DNA from: Siphonodentalium dalli
Taxonomy: Eukaryota; Mollusca; Scaphopoda; Gadilida; Siphonodentaliidae
Length of the DNA stretch: 64,000 nucleotides
Assembly: GCA_032622095.1 (NCBI GenBank)
Contig: CP136061.1
Coordinates: forward strand, 200,934,244 to 200,998,243
Direction of reading: 5' to 3'
A program made the position numbers and the translations under genes. The notes below the pieces were generated by a model that was not told the origin of the DNA, searched no databases, and worked only from the letters and a program-made list of their open reading frames with translations. Every line of letters starts with the position of its first letter. The first letter of the stretch is position 1. Shown piece by piece: positions 12,160 through 23,762 of this stretch.

Positions 12160-12322
12160 TATATAGAATGACTTAATACAACGTGAACCGTTTGAGGGAC
12201 GGCCACAGTATACAGCGTTTGCACGGTGCACGCTTATGTGTGCCGGTTTCACTAAATAACGGTATGGGGCGAAACATACCAATTACATGTTATTTATAAT
12301 AGTTGGTAATTATTTTTAACAT
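12160..12322 (-). repeat. Right arm of inverted repeat, outer part
   Basis: This is the reverse complement of about 4001-4165, and starts with the second TATAT. Together with 6908-7767 it restores a right arm of about 1023 bp, equal to the left arm. Confidence 0.8.
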
Positions 12323-12704
12323 TAACTACATGTAATGCGAAATATGTGAAAATAGTCATCAAATTTCTCACCCCTACTTTTATCCCCCCCCCCACACTCT
12401 TATTTGATTGTTGGATATTTTCCACCCCCCTACTTTTATTCCGCTCACTTCTTTTATTTGGATCCCGAGAGTAAGGCATGCGATGACGTTTCACGTAACT
12501 GTGCGTTGTTTGCACGCGTATGGAAATGTTCCATATAAACAAAGACTCTTTGGCCTATTTAATGGCGTATATTTAATGACATAACTTTTCAAACTCTGCA
12601 TGCGTTATAGTTTATTGGAAAAATATTGGAAGTATTTTGCGAGGTGGCGTACGGAATGTAAAAAGACGACCATAAGTAAAACGGCACCTGGCACTATTTC
12701 CTGT
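12323..12704. other. Spacer with C-rich tract
   Basis: It contains a run of C near 12388 and the paired phrases CACCCCTACTTTTAT and CACCCCCCTACTTTTAT (12370 and 12424), a small local duplication. No gene seen. Confidence 0.4.
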
Positions 12705-13262
12705 TATTAATCGAACCTTTAAAAGTGGATTATCTCTTTGTAAACATGTATTGTATAGTTACCGGGGTATAACATATTATATCTGAATCCAAGACTCCTG
12801 TCCGGAAATGCTTCTATCGATTAATATTCATTTTATTTCGAATATTTTCTGGTCTAAAAAGGTGTGGTTGTTTAGCTAACAAACAATAGCGGTTACTGTT
12901 AACAGAGACCTGAAATGTTATGGTGTAATTTTGTCACAAATAAACATTAATTATACTCATTATCGCTTACAACTATGGAATAAAACAATACAACCAATCA
13001 ATATGGGACATTTGACGTTCGGTGCGTAGCCATAGGAGCAGCCTATATAATGCTCTCGACCACTATATGATATCACCCGAATGGTCTGTTCTAAAAATAG
13101 ACAAATAGGCATAAACGGACCCAATAAAATCAATATTAATTGATGGAAGCCTTTCCGGACAGGGGTCGTCAGTTCATATTTATTATTTTATACCCACGCA
13201 ACTATTTCAAATTTGTTATTTGAAGAGATAATCCATCTTTAATATCACAATTTATAGAATGG
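12705..13262. mobile_element. Palindromic MITE-like element with about 130-bp diverged inverted repeats
   Basis: Blocks CCTGTCCGGAAATGCTTC (12796) and GGAAGCCTTTCCGGACAGG (13146) are reverse complements. The match extends outward through GTGGATTATCTCTT (12727) and AAGAGATAATCCATC (13222). The arms are roughly three-quarters identical by eye. No coding capacity in the loop. Confidence 0.6.
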
Positions 13263-15177
13263 GTTAATTGAATGTAATAAGGGTAGGATCTAATCCGTAA
13301 ACCTGACGTTTATTATGAGAGCAAAGATATATGAGTCATTATCAATTTTGGCGCATATTTCAGTCTGGTAATAATTGAAAAAAATATGTTGGCAGAAAAC
13401 GTAATTTGGTCATCGTTTGGAATAAATAGACCTTATGGGTTATTAAAACACTAAAATGCAGGCTTAATCACCTATGATTTGTATATGGTTGGGTTGTCAA
13501 TGTTGGCTATGCATATATAATGTCTATACTGTAACAAACACACTTTGTATGGCTGCAATTAAAAAATATTAGAACTACTTCATGATGTAACTCGATCATG
13601 TCAAAATGGGTTATCTTACAACTAATAAAACATATTTTTCCGGTTATATATGTTAAATCATGTCTTTTCCATGTGTAGAATCAACTGTTTTTCAAAAATT
13701 ACATTTTGCCGATACGAAAGAAATCTTCAAGAGAGAATATTCGTATCATATTGGGTATTGGTTTAATGTCGTGAATCCGATATGCCTAAACCACTGATAA
13801 TTGAATTGTATGACTTAGCATTTTTAAATTTCAATATTCACTGCGTTACAGTGGGGACATTTGTGTGACAGTATAGACGGTCATCGTTACATGATATACA
13901 ATTTTGAGCACCACATGGAGGTTGAAACCCCACTAATCTATACCAATATGTCATATTTCGAATATAGCGCGACAAAAATAAGAATTTCTCAGTCTGACGT
14001 GCATAATAAAGGATGTACAATGTTATTTCATAAATTACCGTATAGTTTAAAATGTCATATGTTACAGTAAAGACATGCTTGTTACACGATATACATAACA
14101 TGTACATTTGGACATTTCTAGTTCCATTTTGATCAAGGAAGATTTGTTTAATATATTCAGGGTCTCACTAAATTTTGTTAAAGAGTTTTTTCCATATATA
14201 ACCATTATCTGGCCAAAGAACTTGTCCGTGTGCTCTTAATGTTACACGAAAGACACATTTTTATTATTGTTTTATTCAACAAAAACACGATGAAAAAGGG
14301 ATAATCAAAATACGTTATCCAAAGAAAAAAGAAGGAAAAATATATAACTGGAGTGGTGTATTCGCCATAGAATGAAGTTTGTGGCGACTATAGTGCGCTC
14401 CGTTGCCCCTCCGTCGTAACTGTACACACATCTGATACACGGACGTATATTTCAAGTGGAGTATTTACTAGAGATGCATATATCAGATATGTGTGAGTTA
14501 CCATCGAGGGCCAACTACAACTCATCGCATATTAATTGCGTTATGGGAGAGTTTCTTCATCCCTAAGTAATACTAGCGAGGTTCAGTTACACGTATGTGT
14601 AGATAGAAGGAATTGATCTGGTGAATGAAACTCACCTGACTCACATGAGTACGTGCACGGTTATTCGGTTAAGATTAGTTTAGATGTAAGTCTATCCGAT
14701 GTATAACATGTAACTAAGAAGTGTAATTAAGAGTATTACCCCACCTTCATTACATAAAGAAGGTTTCAACGAGTTATGAACGCCATGTGGCTGTTATGAG
14801 CATGTGTGATTTACCTGCAGATATATTTTATTTTGAGTGATGCAAATTTAATCATGTTGTCGTTACACTTGCGTTCGTGACAGCAGTCAGGTGGCTTTAA
14901 ATTCCCTTCATCATTCACGACTATATCAATACTATACACAATACTATACAAATACGTGTGACTGAACCCGTCTATTAACAAGAAAACATAAATTGTGATT
15001 TAAAATATGTTTAACGGAAACAAATAACTAAACCACACGTGTGGATATTTTCCAACTAATATCATACATGTACGTTACGATATATGTATAATATACCGCT
15101 GACATTTCCAACTCATTAGCATACTGCAAACCACCGAATATATACGGGGAAATTACATATTCAGCCAATAGCCTTTC
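13263..15177. other. Left flank of minisatellite gene, carrying GTTACA motifs
   Basis: No gene recognised. A 33-bp block at 13327-13359 recurs perfectly as reverse complement at 19805-19837. GTTACA(G/C) followed by a purine-rich RRRGACA-like tail recurs near 13845, 14064, 14077, 14242, 14585 and 14863. Confidence 0.5.
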
Positions 15178-15544
15178 TTAATGTCCGATATTACTCTGTA
15201 ATTTATTCCATATTGGCATGCACACTTTAAAGTGCGAACCTCTCCCTGTAATTATCTTTGGCTCAGGAGTAACGGCCAAAATCTCGTTATGACAGTACCA
15301 CGAAATATCTGTGCAGCGTTTTGGCCATGTAAAGTAATTTGCCTTCTTTGGACCTATACGCTTCATACATTTTATAAGCAACTCATCACCCGAGACATTC
15401 TGGACATATCCAGGGTATATGTTCCGCTCATATTTAACAATAACATATTTATCAATACACACAACTGAACTTGGCACATTCAACCAAACACCATCACACG
15501 TCTTGTCTGAACCATCAACCAGCTTCTCCCCATCACATCCATTG

Positions 15545-16300
15545 GCAACTGTTTTACTCTGCTGTTCACTATCCGTACTTTCTCCTGACACATCCCGTCT
15601 AAACCTTCAACCTGCTTCTCTCCCCTCACATTGATCAGCTGTCTTACTCTGCTGTTCACTCTCCAATGCATTCACCTGACACATCCCGTCTAAACCCTCA
15701 ACGTGCTTCTCCCCGTCACATTCATCAACAACTATCTTACTTGTCTCTTCGTTCTCGGCTACACTCTCCGGACACATCGAATGCACACACTCGATCAACA
15801 TTTGCATTCCACATTCATCAACAACTATCTTACTCTGCTGTTCACTCTCCAGTACATTCTCCTGACACATCCCGTCTAAACCGTCAACCCGTTTCTCTCA
15901 CTCACATTCATCAACTGTCTTACTCTGCTGTTCACTATCCTGTACTTTCCCCTGAAACAGCCCGTCTGAACCTTCAACCTGCTTCTCTCCATCACATTCA
16001 TCGGCTGTATTACTCTGCTGTTCACTATCCGATACTTTCTCCTGACACCTCTCGTTCACACCCTCGATCACCATCTCCATGTCACATTCATCAACATATG
16101 TCTTACCCTGTTCATTCTCTAGTACAATCTCCGGACACACGTCGTCCACGCCCTCGATCTCCATCTTCGTGTCATTTTCATCAACTGTCTTACTCTGCTG
16201 TTCACTCGCTAGTACATTATCCGGACACCTCCCGTCTAAACCCTCAACAAGCTTCTCCCCATCACATTCATCAACATCTGGCTCACTCTGTTCAATCAAC
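15545..16300 (-). repeat. Coding tandem array, period about 91-93 bp, nine copies
   Basis: CTTACTCTGCTGTTCAC (plus strand) or a variant recurs at about 15554, 15643, 15738, 15829, 15919, 16009, 16102, 16189 and 16282. Each unit encodes 30-31 residues with two conserved Cys and a QQSKT motif. Confidence 0.9.
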
Positions 16301-16870
16301 TCAGAATCCTCTCCAATCCCAACTAATCCGACGCTAACCTCTCTGTCTGAGCGCGCACATCGACTTGCTTTCATACCACGCCTAGTCGAAACACCCTCAA
16401 CCTTTCTCCCTGCAGACCCAACTTTCAAACCGTCATCGACAATCGCCCCAGGTTCCTCTCCACTCCCAACTAATCCGTCGCCGACCTCTCTGTCTGATCG
16501 CACACCTCGACTTGCTTGCCTACCACGCCTAGTAAAAACATCTCAACCTTTCTCCCTACAGACCCAACTTTCAAACCGTCATCGACAATCGCCCCAGGTT
16601 CCTCTCCACTCCCAACTAACCCGTCGCCGACCTCTCTGTCTGATCGCCCACCCGACTTGCTTGCCTACCACGCCTAGTCAAAACACCCTCAACCTTTCTG
16701 TCCACCGACCCAACTTTAAAACCATCATTGGCAATCGCCCCAGATTCCTCTACACTCCCAACTAACACATCGCATTTGCCGACCTCTCTACCTGATTGCG
16801 CACCCTGACCAGCTTTCTTGCCACAACCACCCAATACACTTTTCTTAACATTCCTTCTAGTTCCAATAAC
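16300..16870 (-). repeat. Coding tandem array, period about 146 bp, four copies
   Basis: ACCTCTCTGTCTGA (plus strand) or a variant recurs near 16338, 16484, 16629 and 16782. The second and third units are almost identical, which points to recent expansion. Confidence 0.9.
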
Positions 16871-17129
16871 AGGCATAACGATACTGGGACTCTCATACAG
16901 AACTTTATCCCGATAACATTTGGATAGTTCGCGAATTATTTGCTTGCTAGTCTCTCTTTCCTGTCTAGATGGGCCCGGAAATTCTTCGTGATTTTGCAGT
17001 GGCGAAGCTGGTGGTGTACATGCTATAATCTAGTTTATTTTCTTTAGTTTTTCTCTTTGTTTTCTCTGTTTTTCTTTGCATTGTTTTCGTCAGTTCTCGC
17101 GATGTCATATCTTTCTTGCATTTCTTTTT

Positions 17130-17735
17130 TCCCAGTTTCTTATTATACCCCCTTTAAAAAAAGGGGGGGGGGGGGGTATACTGTTTTGCACCTGTCCGTC
17201 TGTGCGTCCGTCCGATGTCTGTTCATGTCATAACTTGAACAGTAGTGCCCAGATCTCAATGAAATTAGGTATGGATGTTCACTAATATGAGGACATTAAA
17301 TAGTGGGTTCCATCGTTTTGTTCGGATTTTCCATTAGTTAGTTATTCATCTTTGTCTATCTGAAATGTTGGCTTTTGGTCCGTCTGGTGTCTGTTCATGT
17401 CATAACTTCAACAGTTGTGCTGGGATCTCAATGAAATTTGGTTTGAATGTTCACTAATATGAGGGCATTCAATAGAGGGTTACATCGTTCGGATTTTCCT
17501 TTCTAGAGTTATTCATCTTTGTGTATCTGGAAATGTTGGCTGTTTGGTCCATCCGATGTCTGTTCAGGTAATAACTTGAACAGTAATGCTCGGATCTCAA
17601 TGAAAATTTGTATGGTTGTTCACCATTATGAGGACATTTAATGGCATATTCAACTGTTTTGTTTTGGTTTTTTGTTCTATAGTTATTCATCTTTGTTTAT
17701 ATGAAAATGCTGATTTTTGTGTCCATCGGTCTGAG
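17130..17735 (+). repeat. Interspersed repeat: G-rich hairpin plus three tandem units of about 170 bp
   Basis: It starts with a terminal hairpin (TATACCCCC, A-run, a long G-run, GTATACTG; 17142-17182). Three tandem units start at GTCCGTCCGATGTCTG (17206), GTCCGTCTGGTGTCTG (17378) and GTCCATCCGATGTCTG (17547). Each holds ATCTCAATGAAATT and TTATTCATCTTTGT. A related hairpin with GTCCGTC steps is at 50200-50330. Class is unknown. Confidence 0.7.
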
Positions 17736-20100
17736 TATAGCACTCATAAGTTATTATAAATATGCCCACACTAGTCGGTATGCCACAAGGGGGTATATGC
17801 ACCGGACGACAGTCCATCTCTTGTCTTCTCTATACTTTGCTTTCTGTTTGTTCAAATAAGAGCGTCACCGTTCAGGATCCTTATCTCTAATCGCTCTGAA
17901 TTTCCTCTGTCTCTCAGCATTTGACATAGCCATATCTGAAAGCAATCAGGACGACGTTACTATTATACGAATACCATATATGTATTAAGCGTGCTTGTTC
18001 AAAAACGATATGTACACATATGAATGTATATTTACTCGTGAGCACGGACACATTCCGGAATTTGTCGAGTTGTAAATCAATGGTATCTTGACATGTATAT
18101 CGTGTAACGTCTAATCAAGTATGTATGCATGAGTGCGCCTAAGTTTGGTTTCCATTATAATTCACCAAAACAAAGTATTATACCAATAATTCGACACTTT
18201 TATTATTGCTATTTTGGCGAGCGAATTTGAATTACCCACCAAAATAACCCTCAGACACACTCTGGTCTTTCATGTAGCGTGTTGTGTATTTAATGTAACG
18301 ACCACGCGATCTGGTCATGAATTTAAAAGGAACTATATAACGAACGCATCGATGCTTACTCACCATAGCACACTCACATACATATTTGTATGTGAGTTAA
18401 AAATGACACTTACCATTTGGTAATCCTTTCCCCTTACACCGAAATTAAAATAATGACAACTAATCGTATTTCCTGTAACGCCTATTTGGTTATTTGTGTA
18501 GATAACTGTATCATTGGCATGTAATTTCGGTATTTTCAAATAATTTCACGCTACTCATGTAATTATAACATACCTAAACACAGTAAATAAACGTCAAACA
18601 AAATAACACACGATTGCTTGCTATTACTACAAAAGTAAAATTCATGTAACACATGTCGTATATCGTGTTACTCGCAGTGTATTTCGTGTAACGAAATCAC
18701 AATTTGAAGCGACTCAAATATAGAAGAGGTCGCGTTTATTATTATATGATGTCTATCACATCACAATGATAGCAGGAATGCGACAAAGGGGCTAAAAGTC
18801 GACTTTATTCAAAATTGCTACGTTGTTGGTCAAAACTGCTTTCTCCCGTAACAATTATAGTATCTCCCGTAACATGATTTAACATTGTGACAAAGTCCCA
18901 GCAAATGGTTTATCTTAAACACATAACTGTTTGGCTAAATACAATTCTAATGAGTCACCTGACAGTTTACATAATAAATCCACATAATATTTTGACACAT
19001 ATTATAAATAGACTAATCTCAAGGTGATATTTCTATCTCCAGTAACAAAACTGGTATTTCCTGTAATGATTTTCTTCGTAACAGGAGTGGACCGTTACAG
19101 GAGATATGTATTGACTATCAAACACGAAATATCTCAATGATTTCTCCCTTCAGCGGGGAGATAATGTGGCAATCGAAATGACGCACAAACATCTCTATGA
19201 AAATGAATTAGCAATACTGAGCTCCCTGGTCATATCGATTAAATTTGCGTTACATTTCAGACGCTTTTTAAATATACGGTTATGGGTGCACCTACCTGAT
19301 GCTAATTTTTCCTCCGCTGTATCTTCGTATTCCAAATCGGCGTCCACATTCGATCATGCCACGTGCTCTCACTCTTATAAAACGAATTGACGTCATTGAC
19401 ACTGATAAGGAGGTCCTATTATTTTGCTAGTATGCATCTTCGTTACAGTAGATACATCGAGTTGAGGGACAAGATGTAACGAGCAAAAAATATGTGGAAA
19501 TCACGGACATTGGTAGTCTACAGTTAATTTTCATTTAGAGTAATGACCATTATTCAACTACGCATGACAGTTTTCATAATTATTGTGAATAATGTCCATA
19601 GACAGACGAGCGAACTCGATATTTTGAAATTGGGACACGAGTTTTAGTGTAAATTCAGCTATAAAGCTAACGGGTAGGGGGTTAATATCCCGCTACACGA
19701 CATGTATACGGTGTGTATTTTATAGAACGCATTGCGGGCCATATATAAAATTATAATTTGCCACCATATATCTTGTCTGAAAGACGCCAGTGTCAAAGGA
19801 CAAGAATATGCGCCAAAATTGATAATGACTCATATATTCGAGAGCGTTTAGATCTGTTTGAATAATTGGGTCCACCAACTAGGGTAGGTTCATGTAATAA
19901 ATTATTCTATACATACATGAGCGACTGGGACTAAGAGTCGGTCAGACTCGTTCCGATATTAAATTTGATTTGATTTGATTTGATATATAGAATAGAGCCC
20001 ATAACCTGAAACGAGAAAAGAAAATCACTGGTGATCATTTCTGTGAACTACCTTTCCATGCTTTCTACGAACATAAAATGTCACATAAAGACGCATTGAA
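17736..20100. other. Right flank of minisatellite gene, carrying inverted GTTACA motifs
   Basis: No gene recognised. TGTAAC, CCGTAAC or TCCAGTAAC (the reverse orientation of the left-flank motif) recurs near 18103, 18290, 18475, 18647, 18698, 18847, 18868, 19040 and 19480, with two in the other sense near 19091 and 19440. The 33-bp inverted block is at 19805-19837. A TTTGA pentamer run (19965-19983) could be the tail of a LINE or SINE, but no body was identified. Confidence 0.45.
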
Positions 20101-20109
20101 CACGATCCA

Positions 20110-20620
20110 AAACCAAACTATTTGCACGGGATGGAACTGAAAAGAGCGTTCCGTGTTAGTCTATTCCCGATATGGTAGAAATAAAGAGCGTTTTTTCACT
20201 TCTGTACGAAGAAATGAAAAGTGGCTTTGGCCATGGCAATTATTTATCGAACACATGCAGCCGTTATTTATGCTGGAGGGGTCACTCTTACCAAAACAAG
20301 TGCTGAAGGGTACACAGGGTTTTTTAAATGTGCTGAAGGATACACAGGGTTTGTAATCGGCACTAACACCGTTACTTAAATTGTGTTTCTGAAAGTCTGG
20401 CGCCCATTAGTACTTTGTTTTCAATTCATTTTAATGTTCATTGTAACGTAAACATTTATTCTCTAACACAAATCATGGCAGATACGAAAACTAAACGTCA
20501 TTTGGAACGACATTTCAAAACCTGTGTAGCACGGGATGTAACGGAAAAGAGCGTTCCGTGTAAGTGTATTCCTGATATGGTAGAAATAAAGAGCGTTTTG
20601 TTCACTTATGTGCGAATAAT
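20110..20620 (+). repeat. Duplicated AAAGAGCGTT segment
   Basis: CGATATGGTAGAAATAAAGA with flanking AAAAGAGCGTTCCGTGT occurs at about 20140-20200 and again, slightly changed, at 20545-20600. The same theme appears reversed at about 45700-45770 inside the TTAA element there. Two copies of GTGCTGAAGGRTACACAGGGTTT lie at 20300-20350. Confidence 0.6.
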
Positions 20621-20923
20621 TGAAACATGCAGCCGCTATATCAATAGTTCGTGTATTTGTAGACTCATCTTCTACCTCCTTCCAAATTACGAGAACAAGA
20701 CATAGAAGTTCGAAAGGGATACATTATTTGGGGACATGTGTCTATTCGGAAGGTTCTCTATTCCGAAGATTCGATATTCTGAAGGTTCGCTATCCTGAAG
20801 GCGTTTGTTATTTTAAAGGTTAATTCTATATTCTAAAGTAATGAGATGGCTCTTTATACCGAAGACTCTTTTATGAAGGAAATAACTTAAAACAGTAAAA
20901 CAAGGAATGGCAAGCTATATTAA

Positions 20924-21788
20924 AGGCACGTGCGGCCTTAGTTGTCGAAAATATTCATATTTGTTCCAATCACCGTAAACAGAAAAACATTAAAACGCAT
21001 ACAGCTTCGTTCATATTTAGAGATTATCACTACAGTGAGGTGATCTGAGTCTCCATATCACGCCGAGTTGAGAAGGTGAGATCCCAGATCAGACGAGCTG
21101 CCGCAGGCTGCGAGTCTGATCTGGGATCTCACCTTCTCAACGAGACGTGATGTGGAGACTCAGATCACTTCAGAGACTCAGATCACTTCACTGTAGTAAT
21201 AATATGTTTATTATAAGACCAATTGAACTTAATTATTACAAACAACCTCTGAATTTTTTTTTTTTTTAAAGGGGATCAGTTGAATTCAAATTTAATTAAC
21301 GAATCGCAACAATTTAATCAACAATTTTAAGATTAAATTTCTCAATTTAAAATAGTCCAGGAACCTCGTTCTGATTCAGACACGCATGATCTGGAATCGG
21401 ATCACGATACTATCATGATCCGATTTGACGGAAAACCACCACCAACCAATGGTGGTATTTAGTGAAAATAATGACAGTCATATAATAAATACCATTACCA
21501 TCGCGTAAACAGCATGTTATCATAAAGACCTACTATATTTTACCTAAGCAAGAGCCTGGTTGTGTTACAGAAGATCATTTATCATCATAATATAAACAAA
21601 CACCAGAAAAGTAACTTTTTATGCTTTTGTTTACATAACAATGGTTAAACATATGAGAATAACATACTGTTTATGCGATATTTCTTATTTATATACGGAC
21701 AAAGTCTGTCTACATTTTGATGTTCTTTCTGTTTGTGGCGGGTGGAAATATTTTCACAGGATACCCACCGCCAAGGCCAACCGTACCT
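20924..21788. mobile_element. TTAA-flanked palindromic element (AGGCACGTGCGGCC ends), with nested MITE
   Basis: TTAA flanks both ends (20920-20923 and 21789-21792). The ends are AGGCACGTGCGGCC and GGCCAACCGTACCT. The right half matches the related element at 45470-45978. A TTAA duplication is typical of piggyBac and Kolobok superfamilies. A 161-bp palindrome is nested at 21033-21193. Confidence 0.65.
21033..21193. mobile_element. TA-flanked palindromic MITE nested in the 20924-21788 element
   Basis: CAGTGAGGTGATCTGAGTCT and its reverse complement form the arms, with TA at each outer edge (21031-21032, 21194-21195). The inner arms (GAGAAGGTGAGATCCCAGAT) are also perfect. TA duplication points to a Tc1/mariner-type non-autonomous element. 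AGACTCAGATCACTTC is repeated at the right end. Confidence 0.75.
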
Positions 21789-21909
21789 TTAATTCCCGTC
21801 ATCTTATATATTAATTTACTAATTAGAGTATTCAAACCAGGTTCTTGTATATTTAAATGATTGTTTGTTGGATTAGGTTATCTCGCTTTAACCAGATTCA
21901 TCCATCAGC

Positions 21910-22515
21910 AATCCCAGATAGCATAACTACGTTGGCCCAACCATTTGCCAACGTTGGCCCAACGGTTGGCAAATGGTTGGGCTGCTCGTTGGGCCAACGG
22001 TTGGCAATTGGTTGTGCCAAGGTTGGGCCAACGTATACCAGCCAACGTTCCATATTCTGCCAACGTATTGCCAACGGATAAAATTTTGCCAACGTTGGCC
22101 CAACGTTTAGCCAACGTTTGGCCAACCTTGTACGGTTGGCAATTGGTTGGGCCAACGTTGGGCCAACCAATTGCCAACTGTTGGCCCAACGAGCAGCCCA
22201 ACCATTTGCCAACGGTTGGCAATTGGTTGGGCCAACGTATACCAGCCAACGTTCCATATTCTGCCAACGTATTGCCAACGGATAAAATTTTGCCAACGTT
22301 GGCCCAACGTTTAGCCAACGTTTGGCCAACCGTTGGTCCAATGTGCAACCTATACCAACATTCCACGTACATCTGCCAGCATTTGCTAATCTTGGCCCAA
22401 CATTGGCCCAACGTTTGGCCAACCTTATTTGTTGGCCCAACAGTAACTGTTGGCATTTGGTTGGGCCAATGTTGTGCCAACGTATACCAGCCAACGTTCC
22501 ACATTCTGCCAATAG
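21910..22515. mobile_element. GTTGGC/GCCAAC array element, copy 1
   Basis: About 600 bases are built almost wholly from GTTGGC and GCCAAC half-sites joined as TTGGCCAACG, TTGGCCCAACG or TTGGCAATTGG, spaced 10-12 bases. The left end TCCCAGATAGCATAAC matches, in reverse, the right end of the second copy at 51385-51400, giving a terminal-repeat identity. Longer direct blocks (GTATACCAGCCAACGTTCC to TTGCCAACGTTGG) occur twice (22030-22110, 22228-22310). The long open frames on both strands here are by-products of the repeat. Confidence 0.75.
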
Positions 22516-22975
22516 GGTTATAAGCAGTCCCAAACAGATAAAAAAGGTGAAACAATGACACTAAATGTAAATAAATTGACATTGAGTCAGAAAGTATCAC
22601 TAACCTGTTCCAAGTTGCATGTAACAAAATATACTGCTTCAAAAGTGGTCAACATTGATCTTCAATGGGACTAATTTCAGAAATGATACAAAAGAAGAAT
22701 ATAGTTCTATAATTTATTAAGCAACTAGTGTAAACAGACAAAGCACAGTTTTTAAAAACAAAACAGCATAAAATGTTGAATGATCAAATTCAAATGTCAT
22801 ATAGATAATGCATGACTTGGAGTTGACTACCAGTAGGACAAGGCCCAGACACTAGTGGTCCGATAGGCGGAATGGCTTGTCGATTATTTCTTCGCTGGGA
22901 CCACTATTTTTATATACATTCAGTCAACAAAAAGTTATATATTATTTATTTTATACAATAAAACACAATAATTAA
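22516..22975. other. Short spacer, no gene seen
   Basis: AT-rich sequence between the GTTGGC array and the next MITE. Nothing supported. Confidence 0.4.
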
Positions 22976-23316
22976 AGGTACTCAATCTGATTAATTTGTT
23001 AATTTTTTAGGTCTGGTCCACTTCCAAGTGCTCAAACGGACAAATTACAGACAAATTGTGGGTGTAAGATGGATAACTCTAAAATCAAGTGCTTATTACT
23101 AACAATAATAACCACTTGATTTTAGAGTTATCCATCTTACACCCGCAATTTGTCCGTTTGAGCATGTGGAAGTGGACTAGATCTAAAAAATTAACAAAAT
23201 TCAAAAATCGATATCTGATCACTCTGAGCTTAGAAGGTTCGACTCGAATCATATATTTTTTAACACCAAAGTCAAAGAAATAATAATTTAGGGGTGCTTA
23301 ATTGGATTGAGTACAT
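22976..23316. mobile_element. TTAA palindromic MITE, AGGTACTCAATCC family, copy 1
   Basis: It starts AGGTACTCAATCTGAT after TTAA and ends GATTGAGTACAT before TTAG. The whole is a hairpin; central arms contain TAACTCTAAAATCAAGTG and its complement. Confidence 0.75.
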
Positions 23317-23369
23317 TTAGAATAAAACTAATATTCAACAGGAAGAATTCAAGAAGGGATACATTTATT

Positions 23370-23721
23370 AACCCTCACATGATTGGAAGCTTCTTGAATT
23401 TTTGCGACAACCTGTACCAATGCATTCTCTTATATATGTGAGATTTACTATAGGATTTACTATAGGAATCTCCCACATATAGAAGGATACATTGGTCTAT
23501 AATATTATCTTGACATTGTTAGACACTGCATTATCTTATATATGTGAGGCTTCCCATGGAAGTATCCCATATAAAAGTGAAAACAGTGCCCCAACAATAT
23601 TTACCTTGTTATTGTAAGAGAGTGCGTCATGGGTCCCTATGATATATTAGCATATATTAGAGAATGCACTGGCACAGGATCTTCAATGCTGCACCAGTGT
23701 GGCTCCCTTCATGAAAGGTTT
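23370..23721. mobile_element. TTAA MITE with internal stem-loops, CCCTTTCATGAC family, copy 1
   Basis: Ends are ACCCTCACATGATTGGAAGC and CTTCATGAAAGGT with TTAA at the right. Inside are repeated stem-loops built from GCATTCTCTTATATATG and its complement. Confidence 0.65.
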
Positions 23722-23762
23722 AAGTAACTGAAGTAAACATACAATATGCATTAGTTTTTTAA

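Larger units (their letters stand above)
15178..17030 (-). pseudogene. Coding minisatellite gene with two repeat tiers and a compact C-terminal domain
   Basis: I do not recognise the full protein. Reading from about 17030 to the stop at 15178, the N-terminal part (to about 16876) is Ser/Pro/Glu-rich. It is followed by about four 49-residue repeats (SDREVGDGLVGSGEE type, 16300-16870) and about nine 30-31-residue repeats (VDECDGEKHVEGLDGMCQ and SEQQSKT type, 15500-16300). The last 90 residues (VKYERNIYPGYVQ, KCMKRIG, WPKRCTDISWYCHNEI) look like a small beta-barrel, Tudor/SH3-like domain seen in multicopy invertebrate proteins; that likeness is my inference. Breaks: 1-base losses near 16652 and 16540, TGA at 15898, a 1-base gain near 15620 and a compensating loss near 15572. 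The last two restore the frame before the C-terminal domain. It could be a dead element gene, or a live gene with sequencing errors in repeats. Confidence 0.5.

Noticed and set aside
15666-16765. Plus-strand Ser/Pro/His-rich frames of more than 220 codons
   Set aside because: Antisense shadows of the minus-strand minisatellite gene, whose C-terminal domain fixes the true strand.
19965-19983. TTTGA pentamer run as a LINE 3' tail
   Set aside because: No reverse transcriptase or LINE 3' body is recognisable upstream; noted only as a simple repeat.
21898-22642. Open frames up to 245 codons on both strands
   Set aside because: They arise because GTTGGC/GCCAAC repeats lack stop codons in several frames; the peptides are only iterations of WANVGPT-like strings.
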